NCBI RefSeq assembly: GCF_000058485.1
Contig: NC_008278.1
Coordinates: 3,218,962-3,282,961 of the forward strand
Direction: 5' to 3'
DNA: 64,000 nt
Origin: Frankia alni ACN14a
GTDB taxonomy: Bacteria > Actinomycetota > Actinomycetes > Frankiales > Frankiaceae
In this document: one piece after another, positions 1-12,000 of the stretch
How the letters are laid out: every line of letters starts with the position of its first letter
Position numbering within the stretch: the first letter of the stretch is position 1
Program-made: the position numbers and the translations under genes
Notes under the pieces: model-generated
Told to the model about the DNA's origin: nothing
The model's input: the letters and a program-made list of their open reading frames with translations, nothing else
Databases searched by the model: none

Positions 1-3000
1 CAGTCCGAGATCACGATTCCCGAAGGGGACGGCTTCCGCTTCCCGGACTCCACCCTCCCGGCGGCCAGGATCACCGCGAACACCCACCCGGCGGAGCTGA
101 ACGCCCATCAGGCGGAGCTGGACGCCAAGTCGACGACGGGGACCGACGGCGACCCGAAACCCTCCCCGGTGCAGCCCAGCGGCTACCTCGTCGGACAGCC
201 GTCCACGTCGAGCGAGGGTGTCCAGGCACCCGCCCGGGTGACGGACGAGCGCCGGATCAGCCCGAGCGACATCGTGCTGAGCATGGGCGCCGACGACCGG
301 GTCGTCATGCGGGAGGTGACCCGCGACCTGCAGCCGCTGCTCGGCTACCGCTGGCGGCGAAACGAGAGGCGGCTGAACCGACGTTACGAGGGCGACCCGC
401 TGCGGGCGAGGCTGTCGGAACTCTCCGGTGGGGAGGAGGTGACGACCAAGGTCAGGGGTTTTCTCGTCTGGGGCAAGGTGGCCGTGCGGGCCGAAATCGG
501 CAACCTGGCCTATCACGAGCCCGTGCCCGGCATCGAGATGGAGAGCGGGACCGAGACGTCGCATACCCTCGGCGGCAACATCGACTCCCGTAATCGGGAC
601 GTCGTGCTGTTCCCGGAGAAGGTGAAACTCGACGGCCCCCATCTGAATATCAACGCCACCGCCGCCTACAACCGGGACAAGTCGACCTCACATGCCGGTT
701 TCGGCGGCGGACGTACCGTTGCCAAGGGCAAGACGGTGGAAGAAGGGGCGCATTTCAAGGGACCTGTCCGCTTCGTCGTGAGTTACGACCTGCGTCGCCT
801 GGGCTTCCCGCTGCGCCGGGGGCCGCGGACGGTCACCATTCCCGACGCCTCGGTCATCTTTCCGATGCGTGACACCCGGACCGGGGCGGCCGGCCAGCCG
901 CCGGTCGACCGGACCCCCGCCACCGCCTTCGCCCCGCCGTCGCGGATCCGGCAGACGCGCCGCCTCGGATCCTCCGACATCGTGCAGGACCTGCGCGGCC
1001 TGCCCGCCCTTCCCGGCGATCGCCTGCGGGGCATGGACGACATCCTGCGCCACGTCGACGGGGAGGGCCGCCGGGTGTTCGGGCACCGGTGGAACGCGGC
1101 GAAGAAAAGGATCGAGAAAGAGGTGCCCCTGGTCCGTCTGCAGTACGACCTGCGGTCCATGACCGCGGGCGATCCGATCGAGGTCGCGGTGCCCGGCGGC
1201 CGCGTCCTGATCACCGCGTCCCTGCCGGAATCCGCCGAGGATCTGCCGCACGTGGGCAACACCGGCCAGACCGAGTTCAACACCGGCGCCGAACAGAGCA
1301 GTGCCACCGCGACGACGGACGGGGTCACCGCCTACGGAATCTCCCGCAGTATCACCACCACGACGCAGATCTTCTACACCACGGACCCCGTCGGAGTGGT
1401 GCCGTTCAAGGGCCGATTCGGCGGAAACGTGATCGCCCAGGGGGGCAACGACGACATCATGACCCAGTCGATCATGTCGCGCGCGGCGATGACGACGAAG
1501 ACGAAGAAGCCGGGCGCGGTTTTCGACGGTCAGCTCCTGCTCCACTTCCGCATGGAGCGCAACCCCTGGTACGGCAAGCCCAGGATCAGGATTCCCGATG
1601 CCCCCGCGCGGCTGCGTGTCCTGACGGACCAGACGGAGGCCGAGACGCTGCCGGCCCAGGACCGTCCGCAACCGGCCACACCAGCCGCCCCGATCCCACC
1701 GGCCGCGACTCCGGTTCCACCGGCGCGGATCTGGAGCGACCAGGCCGACCGTGGTCTGCGGGACACCGACGTCGTGCGAAGCCTGCCCGAGACCGCCGGT
1801 CTGCATCAGGCCCTCGACCTCGCGGGCCGGGAGCTGTTCGGAAAGCGGACGTGGCAGAAGATCGGTCCCGCCGTCCGGACGGCGTTCAGCAACCCGAACC
1901 TGACCGCCTCGCTGGCGGGGATGACGCGCGGCGAGCCCATCACCGTTCCGCGGCTGCTGAACAACGTGATCTCCCGATCGACCTCCGTCTCGGCCACCGC
2001 CCGGATCCTGCACCTACGTCACCTGCGAACCGACGAGGCCGCCGAGCTCAATCCGGTCAACGAGACCACCACCGCGGTGTCGCGGCGAGGGCAGTACTGG
2101 ACGGCCGGCGGCCTGCAACCCCAGATCGGCTTCGTGGTCGGCGCTCCGGCGGCGGATGTGAGCGTCGATCTCATCGCGGGTCCGACCTACCGGACGAGGA
2201 ACACCGACGTCGCCGGCTCGGCCGGGCGGGTGCTGGGCAACGGCAAGTTCCTGAGCCCCACGGCGAACTACGAGGGATTCGTCGAAATCTCCATCACCCT
2301 CACCCATGGCAACACCACCCGCGTCGTCACCGGCGCCGTGCCGGTGGAGCTGGGCTTCCCGGTCGAGGAACTGTCGATCGACTTCGATCCGGGCACGGTC
2401 ACCACCTTCGACCTTCCCGGGGACGAGGGCGCTTCCGTCCAGTGGTACGGGCCGCGGGACATGGACCTTCCGGAGCCCCGCGTCCCGGCGACGACGGCGC
2501 CTCCCGCAGCGCAGTCGGGGGGCTCGTGGCGGGACGTCGGACTGGAGCTGGATCTCCCGGAGGGCCTGCGGGTCTTTGGAGCCGCGGATCTGAGGACGCA
2601 CCAGCGCGCCGGCCTTGATCAGCTCGCCGAGCAGATTGCGGCGGAGGCGGCGCGGCGGGCCCTGGCGGGGGAGCCGGCCCTGGTGGTGCACCTGGAGGGT
2701 GGGGGCAGCGGTCGAGCGGTTGTTGCTGGCCGTGCGGTGCGGTCCGGGGGTTATCGTGCGCTGTCCGCCTGGCAGGTGCTGGCGCCGGTGCTGGCGCGGC
2801 GGCTGGAAGCGGTCGGCCTGCCGGCCGACGCGGTCGGCCACGAGACGCACACGCGAGGTGCCGGTCCCACCTCCGGGTCGACGCAGGCCGGCGGGTCGAC
2901 GCAGGCCGGCGGGGCGGCTGCTCCACGGCAGACGCGGGAGCAACGTCGGGAGCGTCGTCGGGTGTCGATCTGGCTGGCCGAGGACCCGACGGTCCGCCCG

Positions 3001-6000
3001 CCGGTCCTGCGCCCACCGGCCACCTCGGCGCCGCAGCCCGCGGCGCTGCTCCCAGAGCCGGCCGGCGACCGTGCGCAGGCGCCGGGCCGGTCGGGGTCCT
3101 TCGCGCGTGGCGAGCAGCCGGTCGTTCCCCGCCGGACCTCGTCGTTGCGACCTCCGCCGGCCGTCGCGCCCGCACCGCCGCCGCTGCCGCGCGGGCCGGA
3201 ATCCGTCTCCCCGACGCCGCCGGCCTCCGGTACGCCGGGCTCCGGTACGCCGGCCGGCGACCGTGCGCAGGCACCGGGTCGGCCGGGGTCCTTCGCGCGT
3301 GGCGAGCAGCCGGTCGTTCCCCTCCGGGCCTCGTCGTCGCGACCGCAGGCCGCCGTGCCCGACGTCGCCCGCCGGACCTCGTCGTCGGGCTCTGCGCCGG
3401 CCGTCGCGCCTGCCGTTGCCCAGCGGACCCCGTCGTTGAGTCCTCCCCCGCCCGTCGGTCTCCCTTCGATCCTGGAGGTCCCGGAGGAGGACCTCGCGCC
3501 GCAGGAGGGCCTCCCGCCGCAGGATCCCCCGCCGCGCCAGCCGCCCTCGTCCAGCCCCCGACGGGCCGCGGATGTAGACGCGATCACCGTCGCTGCGCCG
3601 GTTGTGGTGACCGAGCCGGCTGTGGAGCCGGGTTCTGGACTCGCCGCGCCGTCGACCAGGTCGGTTGCGCCGTCTCGTCCGGTGGCTGAGGAACGGGATC
3701 TCCTGGAGATGGTGGGGGCGAGGTGGCCGGTCGGGTCGGCGCGTCGGGAGCCTGGCGAGGGCGAGATTCTGGCGGTGTATCGAGAGTTGCGGTCGCGGCT
3801 GCAGAACGAGCGGCAGGCGACGAGCACGCTGGCCGACCAGGTGATCGCGGTCCTGCGCGGTGAGCCGATCGGGCGGGTGCTCGGTGGGGCTGACCGAGTC
3901 GATCCCGCGGAGGAGCCGGAGGGGCCGGGGGAGCAGGGGGAGCCGTGGCGGGACATCCAGCTGGAGCTGGATATCCCGGAGGGCGTGCGGGTTTTCGGGC
4001 CTGCGGATCTGACGACGGACCAACGCAACCGCATTGGTCAACTCGCCGACGAGATTGCGGGGGAGGCGGCGCGGCGGGCCCGAGCGGGGGAGCCGGCGCT
4101 GGTGGTGCACCTGGAGGGTGGGGGCAGCGGCCGGGCGGTTGGCCTTGGTCGCGCGGCGCGTTCCGGGCAGTATCGTGCGCGGTCCGCCTGGCAGGTTCTG
4201 GCGCCGGTGCTGGCGCAGCGGCTGGCCGCGGTCGGCCTGCCGGCTGCGGCGGTTGGTCACGCGACGCATACGCGGGGTACGGGGCTCACGTCCGCGCCGG
4301 CGCGTGCCGGCGAGCCCGACGCCCGACCTGGAGGGGACGACCAACGCGGGGAGCGCCGTCGGGTGGCGATCTGGCTGGCCGAGGACCCGACCGTCCGCCC
4401 GCCGGCGATTCGTCCGACGACCCTCCCGGCGCCGGAGCCGGCACGACCGGGGGCAGCCGACGAGATCACTGTCGCGAGACCGGCAGTGTCGTCCTCGGGC
4501 CCGCCGCAGGTACAGCCGCAAACGGTGAACCGGTCTCATGCCAATGCCGACTCCCAGGGCGAAAGGACCGAGGTATCGGACACGGCGCCCCGATCTGCAG
4601 TTGCACCATCGACGCCGGGTGTCGATCCGGTCGCGGTGGCCCCGGCGCCGAACGGTCCGCTCCGGCCGGCGGTGGACTCCGTTGAAGATCGCCGTACCGG
4701 CGGCGCAGCGGAACCCGCACCCGAACTTGGCGATGCCGCTCGGCCTGGTTCGGATTCGCCCAGCCTTCTCGATGAGGATTCTGAGGCAGGCACTCGTGAT
4801 CCCGACGGGGCTGTACCCATCGAGAGGTCGGAGGAATTTGACGTCCAGTTCGATGCGGGACGTGGGCTGGTGGTCGCGGGAGGAATGGACGTACTTGCGG
4901 AAGGGCTGGTGGGCAGGCCGGATGTGACAACGGTTTTCCTGCCTCGGAGGGACGACGGTTCGCTGGGCGTCGCGCGGCGGGAGGGCGGTCACCTGGAGCC
5001 GCTGTCGTCGGACCTGTTGCAGATGATGCTGACCGCGGCGGGCTGGCGGGGTGGGCCCGTGCAGGTGTGGGCACCAGGTACACCGGCGGCGCGGCGGGCC
5101 GCTGTTGAGGGTGACGGCTCCGCCGACGGCGCCGCGGAGGTCAGTTCCGTGGACGGTGCTGCGGAGGTCAGTTCCGAGGACGGTTCCGTCGTGGATGCCT
5201 CCGCCGACGACGTCCCAGAGCCAGGAAGGCGTCAGCTACAGCTACAGCTGGAGTTGTTTGCCAGGGACCTGATGACGGAGTTCTGGGTACCCGAGGAGAG
5301 CGCCTCGCAGCACGTGGTCGACGGCCGGCTGACCGCGCAGGTTGATGGGCCGGGGAGCCCCTGGCATCTGGTGGGACCGGATGAGAGCCGACGCGGTGAA
5401 CGCGGAGTGATCACGCCACCGGTGTGGCTGACTGTCGCGTCGGACGGTTCCCTGATACCCAGAAGGCGGCGACGCACGGTGGTTTTCCATCAGGGCGCCG
5501 CGTCGTTGACGTTGTCCGACTATCTCCAACAACTGCCATTTCTCCGAGCCCTCGGAGAGGCAAATTCCGGGATTTTTGAGCTGGTTTATCCTGAAGAGGG
5601 TTTCGGGTTGGAGTTGGATGAACAGTTTTTCCGGGAGGATGTCGATGAATATGAGGACCCCCAGCACGTTCCCTCATTCACGAACTTCCTGCAGCAGGCG
5701 GGCTGGCGGGAACATCGCGGCGATATTCGACTGTGGACCGCAGGTGGGCCGCGGGAGTCGGCGGAGACGCTGCACCGCTTCTCCGAGCTCGCCCGCGCGG
5801 AGGTGTTGGTGCTCGATGGGGACAGCCACGGCGTGTTCCGCGACGGCGAGCTACGGGCGGTCGACCGCAACGGGCGGCCGAGCGAGTGGCGAATGCTCGG
5901 GCCGTTCGCGGACACGGTGCTGAGTAGATGGGAGTCGATCGATGGTGTGGCGCGGTTGCGGCCGGCCGACGCGGTGGTCCGGACCAATACCGGGCTGATC

Positions 6001-9000
6001 AACACGTCCAGCGCGGAGTACTGGTCCGCGGTGAACCGCGCCAATGGGAACGCGGGCCGGGACGACGTCTTTGAGGTGCGGGGCTTCGAGGTCCGGCGTA
6101 ACGACAGCGGCAATGCCGAGTTTGTGATCCGACACCTGGACGGAACGTCCCATTTTCTGTCGCCCGTGCAGATGGCTGCCTATCTTGTTCGTCACGGCTG
6201 GCGCCGGGATCGGCAGCCACTGGTAGTCACCGAGAGCCTGGATCATGAGGAGAGCGAAGCCAACGGGGCGGAGTCGGTCGAGCTGCAGCGTCGGGCGGCG
6301 TGGACGTACGTGGGCCTGGCCGCCGGTGCGTTCGTCTTCGTGCCGGGGGCCGGCAGCGAGGTTGTGATCGAGGCCGGTGGCCATGCCGCGGTCGTCACGC
6401 GCCAGGGGCGGGCTGCCGGGGTGTGGGAGGCCCTGCACACACCGGCCGATCAGGCTGCGCCTCTGGTGACCGACCCGCTGGGGCGGTTGTGGCGGCCGGA
6501 TGCTCCCGGGTGGCGGCAGATGGCCGCCCCTGGGCTGGCAGCCCCCAACGTTGAGATGGTGCAACGGAACGCGGCGCAGTATGCGACCAGATCCCTGGGG
6601 TACCCGCCGGGTGTGTTCGTGCTTGATCTCCCCACGTTGCAGGACGGCCATCTCGGTGTGACATTCGGGGACGGCGGGGTGGCCCCGCTCGACGGGATAT
6701 TGCTCGATGAGCTCCTCGCCGCCGCGCGGGCGAGGCGAGGCGAGCCGATCGCGATCATCGCGCTCTGGACAGTTCCACCCTCCACCGAATCGGGTTACCG
6801 GGCCTTCGTGGGTGACGTCGAGCGTCTCGTCGCAGCCTTCGGCAGACCGGTCGCTCATATCATCCGCGGGATGGACCCGTACCAGCATCGGGACGTGCCG
6901 GGTGGTCCTCCGGTGCGGCCGCCGTCAGGGCCGACGGTACATCGCCCGCAAGGCCCTCGACAGCTTGAAATGAGGATTTCCGCGCCGTCCGAGCTGCTTG
7001 CGAACGCCGAGGGTTCCACGCGACCGCTGCTGCCGAACTACCTGTCGATCAACGGCGACTCCCGGATCGTCGAGGACCGCGGGGATCGCGGCGTCCGGTC
7101 GTTCGAGAGCGACTCATTGCTCTTTGGTCAGCACAGCGATGAGCCGGAATCGCAGGCGGAGATAGCAGAATGGGTGCAGGCGCTGGCGGCCCTGCCGTTC
7201 TCCGCCGACCGGCCGCCGCTCGTGGTCGTCCACACGACCGCGAGCGGCGAGGTGTCGTGGCGGCCGGACCGGCGGGTGCCGGTCGAGGCCCGTGAGGTCA
7301 GGGACTTCCTGCGGGAGGTCGGAAGGTCTGGACGGGCACGTCGGCCGGATTCTCCGATCCGGCTGGTCTCTACCCGGATGGACCAGAACGAGGGTCCTCT
7401 TGAGGCGCTGGCCGCGGAAATCTCCGCCCTGATCGGGGGCCTGCCGGTATATGTCGGCCATAATGCCTCCTACAAGCGCGATCGGTCGGATATCGAGGCG
7501 CCGAGGTGGGTTCCCGTGATCGCGCCGGCCGGGTCCGCGCCCGACGTGGAGCGGGACACAGCGCCGTTGAGCCACGTCCAGGACAGCCTGACGGGGAGTC
7601 TGGTGCCCCTCCAGCGCAGTTTTCAGCCGCCGGAGTCCGATACATCGGAGTGGTATCTGGCCGGGGCGTCGATCGCCGATCTCCAGGTGGCGCCGTTGAT
7701 CGACGAGCAGGGGATCTTCGGGGTCGATCTGTCCGGTCGATGGTCCGACGCACCGTCGCCCGGGCTCCTGCCCGAGGAGCTCGGCGCCCCACCTGCTCCG
7801 GCGCCGACCAGGCCGACGCGGCGTCCGGGCGGGTTTCTGGTAGTGGCCGAGGGCCAGCTGGATATCGTACAAGGGCAGCATTCGACAGTGGGCAAGGTAC
7901 GGATTCCGCCCGAGCAGTTGGCCGCGATCGTGCTGGCCCACGCCCCGCGGGACTTCACCGGTGCGGTGTACCTGGGCGTCGGGGGCCTGGAGGAGCCGCC
8001 GGGTGCCCTGTCGCCCCGACCGCGCAGCACCAGTTTCTCCGCGCTGGTGCGCGGTGAGCTTGGTATGCCGGTGTATTCCACCCATCGGCGGGAGCCGGAT
8101 CTCAACGGTGGCGGAGACTGGCATGAGGCTCCCCCGCTGATCTGGGCACCGCTGATCGGAAGCTTCGGCGCGGAGGGTATGAACCTCTGGTCGACGGACT
8201 TCGGCACGTCCACCTCCGATCTGGTCAGCGAGCTGCGTCGGCAGGTCGACGAAGCGCGGGCTCACGGCGCATTCCCGGTCGTTGTCGCCAGCATGGCCGA
8301 CGGCCGGCTGGCGCTGCGCGGTCCGCGTGGCCTCGAACCGGTCGCCCCGCGTCCCCTGGCCCGCCTGCTCCGGGCCGAGATGGAGCGGATCGGCGTTGGT
8401 CTCGATGCACCCATCTCCTTCATTCCGGTCGCGCCCGGTGAATCCCGATCGGCCACCTACGAGGCGCGAGTCAAGCGGTTCATCGACGAGGTGACCGAGC
8501 ATCTGCTGGACATGCCGGCCGACCGGCCCGTTCAGTCCGCGGTAGAGGTTCCGCCGTATCAGGGGCCGGGGAATATCCTACGGCTGGGGTCTGCCGGGCA
8601 CGGACGGGTGATGCCGGTGCCGTGGGGCATTCCGAATGATGAGGAGGGCCTGGTCGCTGCGGTTCTGCAGAGCGCGGCGGCACAGTATCCCCAGTCCGAG
8701 CTGGCCGAGTTGCATCGCCTGTTGGTGGCCGCGCCGGGGCCGGTGGCCGGTGCGATTCGCGCCGAACTCGCCGCCTTCTCCTCAAGCCTGCTCGTCGCCG
8801 ATTCGGACTGGCCGCATGGACGGACGGGCGTCGATGTGGTGGTCGATCTCCTCAGTGACGGCGAGGTGGATCAACTGGTTGCCGGACAGGACCGGGACGG
8901 GCGACCGTTGCGGGATGTGGTGAGAGAGACCCTGTCGAACGCCCCGGACGATCCGATGTGGGACCAGGTGGAGGGGCTGGCAGAAGGATCGCCGCGGGAG

Positions 9001-12000
9001 CAGCGTCGCGTTCAGGCGACGGCGGCAGTGCGAAATCTGGCCCGGTCGCTGGGCCGGCTGCCGTCGGCGGCGGAGATGTTGGCGATGGTGGTGCGGAGGG
9101 ATCGACGCTATGACGGCGGGCTGGCCGCGATGTTCGGTCCGCAGCTGCTGGCAGCCATGTTGGGCGTCCGGGTGGGCTGGGTTTCCGGGGCCGGCACAGT
9201 GGCAGACGGCTCGGCGGGGACGGTGTGGGTGTATCAGCATCCCGACCTGGACACCCCGCTGAGCCTTTACCACGCGGTGCAGCCCCTGGGACAGACGTCG
9301 ACGGGTGCGCCCGTGCAATATCCGGCTCCGGGAGCACCGAAGGAGGAGGATGTTCTTCGTTCGGTGGACCGGGCCCGGCAGATTCTGCGGGATCGCCTGA
9401 CCCGGTTGTCGGCTCCTCCGCCCTACACCCCTTCCGCGGAGTCGACCGGTCCCGTACCGCTCTCCGAATCTGTCCAGTCGGTCCAGCCGGTTCAGCCGGT
9501 TCAGCCGGCTCGGTCGGTTCAGCCGACGCAGCCGCCTCCAGGGGGAGTTTCGGGTGCCGGCGGCCGGCCGGAGCCGGTGGCTGGTCCGGTGGTGGCTGGT
9601 CCGGTGGTGGCTGACGTGCGGCGCGATGGTCGTGATTTCCAGGTTCTTCAGGTTCCCGGAAACGGGCTCTGCTATTTCACGTCGCTGATTGTGGGTGCCC
9701 GGGACCAGGCGCCTGATTCGCCGGTTGGCGCTATGGATGTGGCGGAGCTGAGAGACCACGTACTCGCCTGGCTCGCGGGGCCGGCCGGGGAGGGGACGCG
9801 GAACGGTCTGGACCAGCCGGACCAGGGAGGTGGGCCCGGGTCGGTGGCGCGGCACCTGGCCCGGGGTCTCGGGCTGACCGGGCTGCGATCTGTCCTGGGG
9901 TGGGCGGCCCCGGAGCGAGGGAGGAGTGAGCCGGTCTATCTTCTCGACGAACTGGTGGCGACGGTTACCCAGTCTCCGACCGGTGCCGAGTGGAATCGGC
10001 TCCTGAGAATGTCGCCGTTGCTGGCGGGGCTGGGGCGCCCGGGGGAGTTCGTCGGGATGCGGGTGAGTGATCTGGTCGCCCGCGCGATTCGGGATCCCGC
10101 CTGGTGGCATACGCCGTTCTTCGACCTGGTCCCGCAGATCGTTGCTCGAGCGACCGACCTGGACGTGGTGGTCCTGACGACGAGGACGGGCCACCTGCCT
10201 CGAACCGATCATCTACATCAGTCGGCCGACGCCTCACGGGCGAGCGTGTACGTGCAGTACAACGGCGTGGATCACTATCAGGCCATGGTGAACGGTCCGG
10301 CGGTGGGGACCGGTACGCAGGCGGCCCGGGGCGGTGATCTGTCGGGTCCGGGAACGGCGGTGGCGATAGCGGGTCTCGCTGTTCGGGCTGATCCGGAACG
10401 TGGGGTGGTGGTCGCGGAGGGAATGGAGGAGCTGGCGGCCGGGTTGGTGCGCCAGCCGCACGTGACATCGATCTTCCTGCCGCGGGACGAATTCGGTTGG
10501 CTCACAGTTCTTCCGCGGGCGGAGGGTCGACCCAAGATGGTGACACCGGACGTGCTGCGGGAAATGCTGACGGCGGCCGGCTGGCGGGGTGGACCGGTGC
10601 AGGTGTGGGCGTCGGAGGAGTCGCCGAGGGGGTCGGCGAGATGGTGGGCCGACCTGGCGGACGCGAAGTCGCGGGCCGAGACGTTGCGGAAGCACGCGCA
10701 GCTTCTGGCCTCGGAACTGCGGACGGAGTTCTGGCTGCCGGAGGAGGGCGTCGAGCAGCGGGTGGTAGACGGCCGGCTGAGCGTGCAGTACTCGCTGGGG
10801 ACCGGCTGGCACCCAGTGCAGCCGGAGACGGCCAAACGCCGCAGCGTGATAACGCCTCCTCTGTGGCTGTCTCCGGCGGCAGACGGCTCCCTGGAGCTGG
10901 GTGCGGTGTCGAGCCCGGTGGTGTGGGGCAGTGGGTTGGCCTCGGTGACGTTGGCGGAGTATCTGCATGACCTTCCTACCCTGCAGGCGATGGCACAGGT
11001 CCACGATGGGCCGTTCGAGCTGGTTCTACCGGCTCATGAGGGTGGCCTCGGAGTCGTGACCGGCGGCCGGCGGATGCCGTTCCGGGATGACGACGCGCGG
11101 CGTTGGTACCCGACCCCCACTTTGGCGCAGTATCTGACGACGGCGGGCTGGACGAAGGATCTTCGGAACTACGTGGACCTGCGGGTGTGGACAGGGGGCG
11201 GGCCGGGCCGGTCGGAGCAGGCGCTGGAGCAGTTCGCCGCCGCCGAGGGCGTCGAGGTGCTGGTCGTCAATCGGGGTAGTCGTGCCCAGTACGACCGAGC
11301 GGCCGGCCGGATGCTGGTGGTGAACGACCGGGGGCAGCCGACGCAGTGGCGGGCACTGGGGCCGCTGGCGCAGCGGGGACTGAGCAAGTGGGTCACCCAC
11401 GACGGCAGGGTGCGGCTGCGTCCTGACGATGCGGTGGTCCGCACGAGCACGGGGCTGACCGGGACGAAATTCGGAAACTACCTGTCCACCGTCAGCCACA
11501 GCGGGGAACTCGCGGTTCGAGATGACGTCTACGAGCTGCGGGGAATCGAGGTCCAGTTCGATCAGGCCGGTGCGCCCTGGTTCGTGATCAGAAGACTGGA
11601 CGCGAAGCTCCGTGCCCTGTCGCCGGAGCAACTGCCCGCCTATCTGGAGGGTCACGGGTGGCGGCCGGGCCAGCCTCTTGTGATCATTCCTCCTGGAATC
11701 GTCGACGATCGGCAAGCCGATGTGGAGCGGCAGATGTGGCAGCGGGTCGGCGCCGCGGCGGACGTCTTCGTGTTCGCGCCGCCCCGTGGAGTCGACGTCG
11801 AGTGGGCCGGTGACCATCGTGCCCTCGAGAGCGGCGACGAGCAGTGGGAGGTCCTGCACGCACCCGCAGATCGGCCGGTCCCGCTGGTGACCGACCCGGC
11901 CCGACGGTTGTGGGCGCCGGACGCCCCTGCCTGGCTGCAGATGACCGGCAACGGGCTGGCAGCGCCCACCGCCGAACTGGCGAAAAGAAACCGAGACCGA

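Noticed and set aside
2014..4992. 992-codon minus-strand open frame opposite the giant gene
   Set aside because: Arg/Pro/Gly-rich translation with no domain logic, antisense to well-supported coding sequence; a typical high-GC shadow frame.
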